Below, piece by piece: positions 38,504 through 49,944 of a stretch of DNA of 64,000 nucleotides. The translations under genes and the position numbers were made by a program. Each line of letters opens with the position of its first letter. Position 1 is the first letter of the stretch. The notes beneath the pieces were generated by a model. The model was given only the letters and a program-made list of their open reading frames with translations. It searched no databases and had not been told where the DNA came from. The stretch is from Micractinium sp. NFX-FRZ (Eukaryota > Chlorophyta > Trebouxiophyceae > Chlorellales > Chlorellaceae): contig JAPTJF010000059.1 of assembly GCA_029339195.1 (NCBI GenBank), forward strand, positions 1 to 64,000, written 5' to 3'.

Positions 38504-39701
38504 CTGCTCAATCAACACGGGAAAGCACTGCCCCCCGCTGGGGAAGCAGCACCGTCACCCGGCTTGACCACAGGTGGTAGCACGCCCCACAACACGGCAG
38601 CGCGCCCACAACTAACCCCACCTCGTGCGCTGCTGCCCCCACCCGGCGATGCAGGCACACACACACACACACACACACAGACGGGAGAGCCTGCCTCACC
38701 CGAGGCCGCCACGGGCGCCAGCACCCCCTCCTTGATGGAAATCTGCTGGCGCTGGCGGGAGTTGAGGCCGCGGTGGGCGCCGATATAGATCGTCATCGAG
38801 GCCAGGCCCAGGAAGTATGGCAGGTCGGAGAAGCGGTTCTCCTGCGGCAGCAAAACAAGGCAGGGGGAGGGCCCTTGCTGGTTGGTTGCGGGGAGGGTAC
38901 AGCGGGGCAGGCCCAGGGAGTGGGGGGCGCGCAAGAGGCAGGGGGGAGGGTTGGCAGGGGAAGGGAGCGGGCAGCTGGACGGGGCGTGGGTGTGGAAGGG
39001 TGAGGACGAGGGGGTGCGGGTGATGCGACGGCAGGGTAGGACGCGCTGCAAGCGGTGGCTGTGGGCGCCGGCCCGAGGCACGCTAGCACTAGTTCAAGCA
39101 ACAACAGCTTTCTTCGATCTCTACCAGGCGCTGCCGCCCAACCACCACCCCACCTCAGCCCACCCCTTCCCATGTGGCGCACCTGCACCGCTGGGATGCA
39201 CCCCGCCAGCAGGATCCCGAAGAAGATGAGGTAGGAGCGCACAGCGTCGTCAGACTCCTCCCACATCCACACGCTGGGCTTGTAGGCCTCGCTGCTGCCG
39301 CCGCTGCTGCATGGGCACAGCCAGGGGTGGCGGCGGCAGGCAGGGTGGGTGGGCGGGCGGGCAGACAAATGGGACGGCGCAATGTCAGCTTGCTGCACTG
39401 CATGCCAAGCGGCGGCCAACTGTGTGCTCTCCCACCTGCTGGATGCCACCAAGGCTGCCTCGAGCTCCTCCACTGCCAGCCCTGCCTCCTCCTGCCGGCC
39501 AGCGCGCGCAGGCGGCAGGGGCGGCGCCACTCGCTGCAGCCGCTGTGGCGCCCCGCTGCCACCCAGGCCGCAGCAAGCGTGCGCCTTGCGAGTCGGCAGC
39601 CTCAATGCGCCACCATGCCGTGCCGCCTGCTGCACGTTGGCGCCAGGCCGCTGGCCCCGCTGGGCAGGCAACATGGCCCTCACAGCGGTGCAGGCCTGCA
39701 T
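33741..39701 (-). CDS. Signal peptide peptidase (presenilin-type aspartyl protease)
   Basis: Multipass intramembrane protease of the ER or endosomes that cleaves type II membrane segments such as spent signal peptides. Fifteen exons: 39436-39701, 39183-39306, 38700-38841, 38306-38391, 37656-37703, 37128-37233, 36709-36781, 36406-36437, 36069-36140, 35734-35789, 35401-35500, 35152-35200, 34800-34884, 34292-34436 and 33741-34030; 1674 nt, 557 residues. Hallmarks in order: first membrane span SYLIFFGILLAGCIPAV, LFGLYLLLKFFPDLN, the YD catalytic motif LLAYDVFWVFG formed across the 36069/35789 splice, the GxGD motif FSLLGLGDIAIPG across 35401/35200, and the PAL motif GQPALLYL. Both catalytic Asp are present. 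The first exon gives about 90 hydrophilic residues before the first span, longer than usual; the start (39701 or 39674) is the weak point. The 557-residue length and the loop between GxGD and PAL (34292-34884) exceed typical plant SPP. Confidence 0.92.
34365..34565 (-). repeat. Intronic copy of SPP exon acceptor edge
   Basis: About 95 bp around the 5' edge of exon 34292-34436 (actcagcagcg, cgccacctcaccc, tggtgctcttNtgc and the following gggcgagacgagggggca block) recur immediately upstream in the gene at about 34480-34565. Confidence 0.8.
36143..36205. repeat. 11-bp minisatellite in SPP intron
   Basis: Five to six copies of catggcacagc, adjoining the acceptor of exon 36069-36140. Confidence 0.9.
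37970..38345 (-). repeat. Three copies of SPP exon donor edge
   Basis: The edge of exon 38306-38391 (gctcaccagcagccaaaag, then gcattgaggagcg) has two older relatives in the downstream intron, near 38180-38222 (ctgaccagcagccagag, gcattgaggcgtgcc) and near 37970-38005 (gccttgaggagcgcc). The flanking block with agccagccatacgccggc is also repeated (about 38043-38063 and 38259-38279). Confidence 0.75.
38435..38500. repeat. (GT)33 microsatellite
   Basis: Uninterrupted GT dinucleotides for 66 bases inside an SPP intron. A (CA)12 run follows at 38656-38679 in the same intron; the two could base-pair in the transcript. Confidence 0.95.
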
Positions 39702-40482
39702 CCGGATCGGCCTCCCAGGGTGTCCCTCAGGGGTTTGTATGGAATGCAAGCGGCAGACAGACTGGGAGAGGAGGCGACCACCACTGTCCTAGCTGGAGGG
39801 TGTGTGGCCTTCAGCCTGAGGGATTGTCTTCCTAGGAGCATCAATTCCCGTGTCTGGTGTGTTACAGCGACATATGGGAGGATCGAGAGGAAACTTCCAG
39901 GAAAAGAGGGGCCGGGCAAGCGTCTGCAGCAAGCACCGGCGGCAGGGCTAGGGGCGGGGCACGCCGCTGTGGCGCAGACCTCGTCACCCCGCCCGCAGAG
40001 TGGTGCCACCGCCAGGGGCAGACCACAACAAGAATCAAGCAAGCGACTGGAACGGGAGCGCAGAGCGGGGGGCAGGGAGGAGCATAATCATGATATGAAA
40101 CAACCGCCGGGGTGGGCACAGTTGCATTACGCGGCGCCGTTTGCGGCGCCAGCGGGTACGATGGGCGCTTGGGGAAGAGAGCGAGGGTCAGGTCAGGGTC
40201 GGGTACCACTGATATCAAAGCTGCTACTGCCATACGTCGGGTCAAACAAAGGTTCATTGCGGGGGGAGAAAGGGGCCAGGCGTGGGAAGCACAGGTCCAG
40301 GTGGTTGGGGGGCACGCTCTGTCGACGCTTGCTCAGCTTGCTAGGCGCTGCTGCCTGCCTGCCTAAGATGTCCTGCTAGCTGCTGCTGCTGCTGGCCTGC
40401 CTAAGTACCTGCCTGGCTTCTTGCCTGCCTGCCTAGCTAAAAGGAGGGGGCTGCCGCCAGCCCAGCACGGACACGTCGCCAC
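39702..40482. other. Intergenic, SPP upstream and BAR-gene 3' flank
   Basis: No supported exon. It may contain an additional 5' SPP exon. A TTACA at 39862-39866 could serve as a distant - strand poly(A) signal for the gene ending at 40483. A tgcctgcct-rich patch lies at 40355-40435. Confidence 0.4.
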
Positions 40483-43072
40483 TTATGCCCAGGCCGCCTG
40501 CACAGCGCTGCGGCCGTAGGCCTGCTCGCCATAGCGGTCGTACCCCTGCAGGGGCAGGGAAGGCGTGGCCAAGTCAGCTGGGCCAACCAACACATCAATG
40601 TGCGGCTCTCCACCATGCGCCGGGCTCCAGCTGGCATGCACTGCGGGGACCCAGACATCACTTCTGCTGCTGCCACATCCCCTCACCGCTGCCCTTAACC
40701 TGACATCCACACAGGCCCCACCTGAGAGGGCGCCGCCGCGATGCGGTGCTGTGGCGCGGCAGGAGCATCCTGGATTGTGTACAGGCTGTCCTTGCTGCCC
40801 AGCGCCGATGCCGACACCGCCATGCTGTTGCCGTTGGACAGGTCCTTGCGCTGCAGCTTGCGAGTGACGTCATGCATGTTAGCCTGCAGGCAGCAGCAGA
40901 CATGCGTGCAGGCCATGCGGTGCAATTGTGGCGTGCATGCTGGTGGCGATTCTTCGGGGTGCAGGCGGTCCACACGCACGCATGCAACGTGCACGGCACG
41001 CTGGTATGTACAGAGCACCGCAAGCCAGCGGCTGGTGCCCCCAATCCATCCCAGCTGCAAACCCACCTGCTGCAGGTGCGGTGGCGTGGCGTCGTGACCG
41101 GCAGTGATGGCGTCTGGCGTGGAGGGGATGGAGGCTGCCACACCCACAGGCACGCCGCCCATGTCAGAGGGCGCAGGCAGCGCCGCCGTGCGCATCTGGC
41201 CCAGCGCAACGTTGGCGGCCTGGAACGCCTCCGCCTGCACGCGCAGCACCGCTGCAGCAAAGCGGGAAAGCGCATGCAGGCAGGCACCAGGGGGGTTAGG
41301 CATCACTTGGGCAGAGGTTGTGCAGCAGAGATGAGGCAAAGCAAACTTTGCCCATGCCCAAGCTTGCCCCGCTGTTTTGGCCACGGCGTCTGCTTTTTCG
41401 CTGTCCCGCACCGCCCACCCACCTGACAGGTAGCTCTTGAGCCAGACGGTGTCGCGGATGAGGTTGGTCAGCTGGTGGTACACCAGCGCCTCGTGCTCCT
41501 TGTACGACTGCCGGCATGCGCTGAGCTTGCTCTCCTTGTGCTGCAGCACCTTGATCGTGTTCTCCATCTCGTACTCCCCCTTGGCGCGCGTCTGCGGCAG
41601 CTTGGCACGCTGCAGGTCCACCTGCGGAGCAGCACAGCAGGCAGAGGGGTGCAGCAGCCATGGTTGTCGGTGTAGGAGAGAGGCGGAGCTGGGGGAGGTG
41701 CAGAAGCCAGGTGCACACCGGCCCGGAGAGCAGCATTCAAGCAGGCTCGTACCGCCCGGGGGAAGTCGGCTTTACATATACACCTGCATGTGCTGCACTG
41801 CCTGGCTGCTCCCAGCACTCTGCACTCCAGTAGTGCCCCCAGCCACCCTGCATCCCCCACGCACCCGCTTGCCCAGCTTGGCCACGGTGCGGCGGCGCGA
41901 GTCCACCTCCAGGCGCAGCGCCTCCAGCTTGTTCATGCGGTTCTGCAGGGGCGCAGGGCACGGCAAGGAGCGTGGGTGCATGAGGGAACGTGAGGGCATG
42001 GGCAATCAAGCCGCCGGAGCACCCTTCTGCTGCCATGCATGCCTACTTGCTGGCAGCCTGCCTCGCGCTGGCCATTGAATCTTGCAGCTGCCCTAGCTCC
42101 ATCCCTACTGCCCCCCTGGCGCCGCACCTGCACCAGCGCGTACGCGTTCATCCAGCGCTCCATGGGCGCAAGCACCTCGCTCTCCAGCTTCTTGCTCGTC
42201 TCCTTGCTGATCTTGGCCAGCTCCTCGGCGTTGAAGTCGGTGCCGCCAATGGGCAGCACCACCGACCCCTGCCCCGCCGTGCTGGCGTTGAGCGGCACCA
42301 CCTTGCCGCCCTGCGTCTCCTCGTACACCCGCGGCAGCGGCGCCGACAGCACCGCCTTGGTGGACAGCAGGATGCCTGCAGAGCGCGGCACGGCAGTGTG
42401 GGGTGATGTGAGCAAACAAGCATGCGCGTTCCACATAAATTTGAGTTTGTCTTCCCGCATAATAGGTCAGCAACCGAGCAGCTGAAGCAGCATCAAACCA
42501 GGGGAACGTGCCACAGTCTGCGACCAACCGCCGCATGACACAGCAAGCTGCGGGGCTGCCCGCCCGGCTCCCGCACCCGCCGGCACTCACATTCGGTGGC
42601 ATTCTTCAGGCCCCGGATGTCCTTCTCGATCTTCCTGAGGTGGTTGGCGAACTCGCCCGCCTCCTGCAGCATCATCTCATTCCTGCGGCAGCGGAGGGTC
42701 ACGCAGCACAACAAGCTGTCGGCGACGCTGCAGGGCGGTGGCGGTGACAGCTGCCCCCAGCTGCCGCGCCCTGGGCTCCTGCCGGCCACGCAGCGCTCCG
42801 CGCAGCGTGAAACACCAGCATTGAACCGCACCGGGTGTTGGGCGTGGCCTGGAAGTCGCGCTCGCCCCCGAGGTGCCACTTCTGCTTGGCCTGCAGGCGC
42901 AGCGGGCAGCGGCAATTGCGGCTCGTCAGCAATGAAATTAGGATGCCACAGGGACCACGCAACGCGCAGCGAGACCCCTAGCGCGGCCCGGGGCGTGGGT
43001 AACGGTTTGGAGGCCGTCCTCCTCCCTGCGTCCGCTTGCCTGCTCGGAGAACCGGCGCCAGCCTGCTCCCAT
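40483..43072 (-). CDS. BAR/AH-domain-like coiled-coil protein
   Basis: Probably a membrane-curvature or trafficking protein, inferred from its helices. Nine exons: 43040-43072, 42832-42890, 42591-42682, 42128-42375, 41865-41942, 41423-41621, 41067-41251, 40722-40883 and 40483-40545; 1119 nt, 372 residues. The N-terminus MGAGWRRFSEQAKQKWHLG and the series of long charged helices (EAGEFANHLRKIEKDIRG, EALRLEVDSRRRTVAKLGKR, ENTIKVLQHKESKLSACRQS, EALVYHQLTNLIRDTVWLK) fit a BAR-type three-helix bundle. The C-terminal part is low-complexity, ending GYDRYGEQAYGRS. A mid-protein Gly/Val-rich insert (GKVVPLNASTAGQG) is unusual for a BAR helix. The first intron uses a GCAAGC donor at 43039-43034, giving EQ|AK in phase. 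The family assignment is moderate; the gene model is firm. Confidence 0.78.
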
Positions 43073-43536
43073 GTTGGAAATGGTTGCTCGCTGTTTGGTT
43101 GTGGGTGGCGGCGGGCCAGGGAGGCGTTGCAGCGCACTTTGGGCAGCTGCTGACGGTGGCTGCTCCTGCTGTTGGAGCCGAACGAGTCACACGGTATCTG
43201 GCAATGACGGTGAGAGAGGTTGGCGAGAGAGCAGGAGGGGCAGCTGCGGCAGTGAATTCATAGCCCAGCACGGCACAGCAAGGCAGGAGGCGGTCCCTCC
43301 GAAACAGGCTGCAGCCCCTTGCATCAGGCCGCGCGGTCTGTAATATAACAATCAAAGCAACCGAAGACGCGCTTGAGCCCGGCTGCTGGCCGCGCATGCT
43401 GTTTGCGGCCTCCTGTGGCCCGCCCGCCTGCCCTTGAAGCGATCATAGTGCGCAGCATTGCTCCATATAGTCTTTGAACCTGCACGGCGGGCTCAGCGGC
43501 TGCACACCCAGCGGGTCTCGGGCCACCATCACCGAT
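43073..43536. promoter_or_regulatory. Divergent intergenic promoter, BAR-like / THOC1
   Basis: 464 bp between two start codons facing away from each other. No specific element claimed. Confidence 0.45.
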
Positions 43537-46500
43537 ATGACGCCCTACGAGGAGGAAGTCAACAGGCTGCAGGTGAGATTGTTTCGCTAAGCGGCCTGGA
43601 AGTGACGGATAGTGCTCCGGGCCACTCGGACTTTGCAGCAGGAGACCTGCCGCCACCGCCGCCGCTGCCGCCCGGCCCGAGCAGCCCGCGACTTGTATCA
43701 CCCTCCTTGCTGCCCGCCGCTTCCGCTTGCAGGCGCTCGTGCTGCAAGCGCTGCGCGAGCAGGCCGATCCCGAGGCTGTGGGCCACCAGCTGGTGCGCCT
43801 GGCCTTTTCTGCAGCGGCTGCCGCACCGGCAGCAGCAGCGGACGATGAGATGGGCGAGGCCGACGCCCCCGCCTTCAGCTCCCTGAGCGACCTGCAGCAG
43901 GAGCAGCTGACCAATGCGGTGCACGCAGCTGTGGGGCAGCTGATGGGGGAGGCCAAGTCAGCGGGGCAGCCTGTGATGGCGTTCCAGCTGGCAGGCCAGG
44001 GGGCGGCGGCGGTGGCGCAGCTGCTGGACGCCGTGCTGTGGCTGGCGCAGCAGCGGCCCGCGCCCGTGGAGCCGGGCCTGGCGGCGCAGCTGCTGGAGCA
44101 GGTGGGGCTGGCAGCGGGTCACGGGGGCTGGAGGTTGGGAGAGCCGCTTGGTGGGAGGGGTCGGCAGTGTGAGGCGTGGATCGCTGGTGGTGGGCGGGCT
44201 GCTGTGTTTGTGCGGCAAGCGAGCGCTTGTTGCATAGCCGTGTAGCTTTGGGTCAAGCCTCTATTTGGCAATCCCCGCCTGGCAAGCAAACCGCTGCTGT
44301 GGCTCTTCGTTTCGATGCCCCTCCTTTTCCTTTTCTTTTTTCAGACCACCAAGGTCGGCCAGCAGTGCTGCTTGTGATTGCTTCGTTGCCTACCTGGGCG
44401 CTGCAGCACCTGAGATGAGCGCTCCCAAGGTGTCTACTGCACCTGCCTGATTCCTTTTTGCTCCCGCAGGTCACCGAGTCTGCCAGCAATGCCGACTGTG
44501 AAGGCCTGTTTGCCTACCTGGATGCCCGCACCAACACGTTCAAGGCGCCTCCCTTCCAGAGCGCCTCCAAGCTCACGCTGCTGCGCACCTGCAACACCCT
44601 GCTCAAGCGCTTGTCCAAGGTTGGTTCGGCGGTGTTGGCAGTGTGAGGGCAGCTGCGTGTGAGGGCAGCTGCGTGTGGCTGGCGCAGGCGCGCAGGCAAC
44701 GCACCTCCTGCCCGTCACACCGCGCCCGCTGCCGCTGCTGTACCCCCGCTTGTCCTTTCCTCTTGACTGGCATGTGTACACATGTGACCTGGTGACCGGC
44801 ACGTGCCTGTGCCCACCTGGTGACCATCAAATGTGTCTGTGGCCACCTGTTTCAGAGCGCCAACGCCATGCTGTGCGGCCGCGTGCTGCTCTTCCTGGCC
44901 AAGCTGCTGCCGCTGACGGAGCGGTCGGGCGTCAACCTGGGGGGCGCGTTCAACACGGACAACGTCACGCCGGTGGAGGAGGTGCAGGAGGTAAGGAGGG
45001 CGGCGGCGGCCAGGGCAGTTTGATGACCTGGGGAGGGGCTGGGGGGCGCGTGCGGGGCGGCGGTGCCTGGGAGATGGGGGGGCTTGAGCGGGGGTGGAAT
45101 GCGGCTGCGCAGTGCATTGCAGGAGATGGGCGGCTGCTTGGCGGGCCGCTGCCCAAGCGCTGGGCAGCTCAGCAGGCGCCGCCCACCCTGCCGCCCCTGC
45201 TGCCACTTTCTTGCTGCCCTGCAGGGCGCGGTGGACAGCGAGGGCAAGCCTGTGGACGCCGCCTTCTACCGCACCTTTTGGGGGCTGCAGTCCTACTTCA
45301 GGTGGGGGGGAGAGCTATACTAATGATACAACTGCAGTAGCGGTACGAAATGTACGACACATGCCCCATGTGTATGCCTGAGGCTGGCAGGCAGCCTGAG
45401 TGCAGGAGCAAGCAAGGCGGTTACCATTGCCCCCCACGTGGCCGCCTGCCCACGCCCCTGCCCCCCTGTGCAGCAACCCTCCGTCGGCGCTGCAAGTGGG
45501 CAAGTGGGGGGAGGTGTCTCGGGACATCCGGCGGGTGCTGGAGCGGTTCAGGCAGGAGAAGGTGACGGTGGGGGAGAGCCCCGCGGCAGGCGCAGGTGCG
45601 CAGGGGGGGCTGCTGGTGGGGCGCATGACACACTACTAGCGGGCTGAGGGCGGGCCCGTGATGGGATTAGGATTGCTTGAATTCAGGCTTGCTGGGCTCA
45701 GTGTGGAGGTGCCAGCCGGCAAGGGGGCGGTGGGGAGGAGGCGGGAACCTGGCGCCACGCACAACCACCTGCCCATATTGCCCAGATGCCTTCGACGGCT
45801 GGCGTGCGTGCATGTTGACTCGGTCGGCCTTGTGGTCCCAGCCCACGAAGCATGGTTCCACTTACTGGCTCCGGTGACTGCCATTTGTCGGTTACACCTC
45901 CCTGCCTCGCGCCTGGTGCCCACCCCGCCCGCACCCTCTGTCTGTGCGCTGCAGGTGCCGGCAGCGACGGGCAGGGCGCGAGCGTCAAGTACCTGAGCAG
46001 CAGCCGGCTGATGGGGCTGCAGCTGCGGGACGCCACCTTCCGCCGCCACTTCCTGCTGCAGTGCCTGACGCTCATGCAGGTGGGGAGGAGCAGGTGGTGT
46101 GTTCCTTGGGCAGCCGGGTGCCAGCTGCACACCGACCGCATGGGTGGGGAGCACTTGTGGTGTTCCTCGGGCAGGGGGGTGCCAGGGGCTGGTCTTGTTG
46201 CACACCCCGGATGGGTGGGGATGCCACCCCCCCGCCGCAACGTCTTGTACGTAACCTCTGACCGCGCCACCCGCTTTCCCACCCTCGACCCCCCTGCCGG
46301 CCCCGTCCTTCCGTCCTGGCGCTCCATGTGTCCCTGTACCCACCCACCTGTTCTTGTCGCTTCCCTGCGCGTTGCAGTGGTGCGAGAAGCCCCGGCAGAA
46401 GGACAAGACGGGGCTGCGCGCCAAGCTGCTGGAGGACCTGCAGGTGGCGCGGGTGGGGGCGTTGCTGAGTGTTTTCTGTCTCGGTGTCCAAGAGCGGAGG

Positions 46501-49396
46501 AGGTTCAGGGCACGGGGGCCACGGGCGGAGGGAATTGCAGTGCAGTGGTGGGGGGCTGCAACGGGGCGGTGCTGTGGGTGGGTGGGTGGGTGGCACACGC
46601 GCTCCAGGGCCTGTGGCGAGCGCCCGTCTTCCCACAACGTTGGACGGTGCTTGTATAACCCAACCTCGCCTCTTATCCTCCCCTCCCCCCCCGCCCCCAT
46701 CGTGATCCGGCCTGCAGGACCTGCGTGCCCGCGTGTATGCCGAGCTGGAGGGCACGCCCGACAAGGGGCGCGAGTTTGCTGCCGCCATCCGGCACCTCCT
46801 GCAGGTGCGGGGTGGGTGGGGTCCCCGTTGCTGTTGTGCGGGGTGTCGTGTAATCAATCAATCAATCAATGTAGACAGTACGGGAAACCACCCCCCCGCT
46901 GTGTAATGCATGTGTCTCCTTGTGTAGAGTTTGACTGTGATTACCACCTGCCCTCAGAGCAGCGAGAGGAATCAGGGGTCCCGCCCCTGCCGCCCTGCTG
47001 CCTGCCCCGCCTCCTTGCCCTGCTCACCTTGTTGCCCCTGCCCCCGCCGCTGCTGCCACCTGCCCTGACTGCAGTGGGAGGACAGCTGGGCGGCGTGGAA
47101 GCAGGGATCATGCCCAGCTGCGCCGCTGGAGCGGCCGCCGGCCCAGGCGCCGCCGGGAGCTGCCACCGCTGACCTGAGTGCGTCCCGGGCTGCCTTGGGT
47201 TGCCTGCTGCCTGCCAGCTGTCGTGCCTGCCCCCCCTGAAAGCCAGGCTGGTGCCGTGGCCGCCGCACGTGCGTGCGCTCCGCTGGCCCCTCCTCTCCCG
47301 CCACGTCCCCGCGAACCACACCCGCTTTTGCCCACGCCTCTCTGCCATGTCCCCCGCGCCACATGGGCCGCCGTCCCCCGCCGCCTCTGCCCTGCCCTCT
47401 GCCGCCCCACTCTGCCCTCCCATCTGTGTGCTCCCCCACCCTTGCTCTGTCCTCCCCTCCCCTGCCCCCCACCGGCAGCCGCGCCTGCCCCCAAGCGCCG
47501 CAAGCTGGGCTCCGACGCCATCTTTGGCGTGCGGGTGGGCACGGATGAGCTGGACCGGCTGTGGAACCTGACGGAGGACAACCTGTCAGGTGGGCGCTGG
47601 TCCGGTAGAGCTCTGTATTGTCACTATACTTGGGCTGCCAGTGCCATGCCGCTTTACGTGTTACCATACCCGACGGAGGGCAACCTGTCAGGTGAGTTTT
47701 CAATCAACGTTAAAATTGCTGTCGGGTGATTGGAACACCCCGCTGCCGACACTCCAACCCAGTATATGCTTGGTGTTTCTGTGGGCACGGGGGGGTGTTC
47801 AAGGGTGGGTGAAGTTCTTTCTTCAGGTGGACATGTGCAGACTGCCTGCTCGCCTGCCCGCCTGCTCATCCGATGCATGCATGGCCCAGGCAGGTCAATG
47901 TGCAGCGCCTGATGCAGCCCACCCGTGATCAACATTGTGTGTAGCATTCAAATGTGCAGTATATAATGTAGCGCCTCCCTCTGTAAGATATATATAATGC
48001 ATCAACACATCCCCCTACCTGTATTTGTGCAGCGCTGAGCGCCGACGACCGCGGCGGGTTCAAAAGTGTGCGGCAGCTGATGGAACCGGTCATAGAGGAG
48101 ATGCAGGAGGCGGCGGCTGGCGAGGACGACGGCATGCTGCTCCCAGCGGTGAGAGTTGGGTGCCAGGCTGGGTTGCACGTGGGGAGGGCAGGAGCAGGGG
48201 CAGACCGGCAGCAGTGCTTGCGTCCCCTGCGCGGAGGGCGGGGGTTGCTGAATGGGCAGGGGCCGGAAGGTGGGCGGCAGCTGGTGCAGCCGGCGACTGC
48301 ACGTCCCTTGCCCGCCTTCCCCGCCCACCCTCAGTTTTGCAGCCAGCAGCACAGCCTGAGGCGATCAGTTCCCTACTTGCCTCCCTGCCCTCACACCCTC
48401 GCACACTTACCGCTGATCCCTGCTGCCCCATCTCCCATGCCTCCTGCAGTCTCGCGACACGCTGTACAGCTGACCCTGCACGCTGTACAGCTGACCCTGC
48501 ACGCTGTACTGCATGCTGTACTGCTGACCATGCACTCGCCCCTCTCCCTGCCCTCCCTCCCCGCAGTCCCGCAGCAAGCTGTACAGCTGGAAGGCGCTGA
48601 GGGCGGTGGCGCGCGTCAACCTGCAGGCGTTTGCAGCGGTGAGCAGAGGGTTCTGGCAGCATGGGACGAGGCGTGTTTGGGGGTGAGCGCGAGGTGAGGG
48701 GCTTTGCCCTGGTCAGTCCGCCTTGGCTGTGCGGCTGTGCACAGTGCAAGGCGCAGGCTGTGCCCGCGCTGGCCGACGCTGGCATTGTGTGTCCCTGGCT
48801 GATGCAACAAACAACCGCCCACCTTTCCCTCTCCCACCACCACGCTGCCACCACGTCACCGCCTGCATGTCACAGCAGAGTCCTCACAGCTTCCCGCTGC
48901 TGCCCTACCCGCGCAGGCGGTGCAAAAGGGGGGAGATCTGGAGGTGGCTGCCCGGGCCATGTACCCCGCAGACTGCCCACCACCGCCCGCACCACCCCCG
49001 GCAGCAGCCAAAGGAGAGGGCGAAGCCGCCGCTGCGGCCGGCCCCGCCAACGCAGGCGCCGCCCCCGCTGAGACCACCGCCGGCACGGTGGGCCGGGGTG
49101 CGGCGGCGGAAGCCGGGGAAGAGGCAGTTGGCGGCGGTGTCGGCGCGGTGGCAGGAGAGGGCGAAGAAGAGGAGGATGGCGCCGTGAGCGGCGAGGCTGG
49201 CGGCACGGTGGAGGCTGCAGCAGAGGAGGAGGAGGAGGGGGAGTTGCCAGAGGAAGGGGAGGAGGCAGAGGAGGTGGGGCCAGATGTGTTGGAAGAGGGG
49301 GAGGCAGCCGAGGCAGCGGCAGCTGTGGAGGAGCCGCAGCAAGGCGGCAGCGGCAGCGAGGACACGGCAGCAGCAATTTTCGCTGATGGCGCATGA
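43537..49396 (+). CDS. THO complex subunit 1 (HPR1/THOC1)
   Basis: Core nuclear THO/TREX subunit coupling transcription to mRNA export. Fourteen exons: 43537-43572, 43733-44101, 44470-44619, 44856-44990, 45225-45301, 45474-45595, 45955-46079, 46378-46443, 46718-46804, 47075-47177, 47479-47589, 48033-48148, 48567-48638 and 48917-49396; 2049 nt, 682 residues. Family blocks: LLRTCNTLLKRLSK, AMLCGRVLLFLAKLLPLTER, YRTFWGLQSYFSNP, KYLSSSRLMGLQLRD, FRRHFLLQCLTLMQW, APKRRKLGSDAIFGV with a basic NLS-like KRRK, and DELDRLWNLTEDNLS. The C-terminus is a 120-residue Ala/Gly/Glu-rich acidic tail; I see no animal-type death domain. A tiny exon near 46957-46985 may also be included. TGTAA at 49459 follows the stop. 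Confidence 0.93.
46851..46870. repeat. AATC microsatellite
   Basis: Five copies of the aatc tetranucleotide in a THOC1 intron. Confidence 0.9.
47560..47705 (+). repeat. Decoy copy of THOC1 exon donor edge
   Basis: The end of exon 47479-47589 with donor (tgacggaggacaacctgtca|ggtg) recurs at about 47670-47698 (cgacggagggcaacctgtca|ggtgag). The decoy donor GTGAGT matches the consensus better than the used GTGGGC. Confidence 0.85.
48448..48590 (+). repeat. Tandem decoys of THOC1 exon start
   Basis: gctgtacagctg units (about 48470, 48490, 48508 and 48519) precede exon 48567-48638, whose own start reads agcaagctgtacagctgg. The first copy is preceded by ctgcagtctcgcgaca, resembling the real gcagtcccgcagca acceptor. 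Confidence 0.75.
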
Positions 49397-49458
49397 GCTG
49401 GCGCGCCAGCTGGCTGTGTGTGCTTGTGTGTTGGCCTGACTCGGTCTGCCCCACCTGC

Positions 49459-49463
49459 TGTAA
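49459..49463 (+). promoter_or_regulatory. TGTAA poly(A) signal of THOC1
   Basis: TGTAA 63 nt after the THOC1 stop, at a distance typical of chlorophyte 3' ends. Confidence 0.6.
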
Positions 49464-49679
49464 CCAGCAAACATGTGCAAGCCTCCGGTCGCCCCCTGCC
49501 CGTTTCTTGCGTGCCCCCACAACTGGGTTGAAACACCCACAGCCTTTGGTGTACGTTGAGCACGGGGTGCCCTTGCCAGGCTGGAGTGCCTGCTCAGCTT
49601 CAGAGCTACGTTGTTTCTTGCAGAGGCTGGCGCTCGGCTGGGGTGCCTGCTCAGCTACAGCTGCTCTGAGCTACGTTTC

Positions 49680-49684
49680 TTACA
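49680..49684 (-). promoter_or_regulatory. Candidate TGTAA poly(A) signal
   Basis: TGTAA on the - strand 261 nt beyond the stop at 49945 of the type I membrane protein gene. Confidence 0.45.
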
Positions 49685-49944
49685 CGGGCTGAGGCATCAC
49701 TAGCAATGGGGCAGTGATCAGTGGATCCAGGCAGGCGTGTGCCGGGGCGTCACAGCTGGGGTGGGACGGTGGAGCAGCCCCACATTGCTGGGGCTGGAAG
49801 CAATCATGCTGTTTGCATGCGGTGGGTGTGAGAAAGCCATGGCCATGGGAGGTGCGGAGAGGCGATGGCTGTTGGGCCAGTCAGCCCACACTGTGTGTCG
49901 TTGTCAGGCAGCGCACACCCTCTGCTCTGTTGCTGGAAAGGGCG

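Larger units (their letters stand above)
49397..49944. other. Convergent 3' flanks
   Basis: No exon seen. It holds TGTAA on + (49459-49463) and on - (49680-49684), plus a tandem duplication of about 55 bp (about 49572-49625 and 49628-49690: gctggNgtgcctgctcagct, gagctacgtt, ttctt). Confidence 0.55.
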
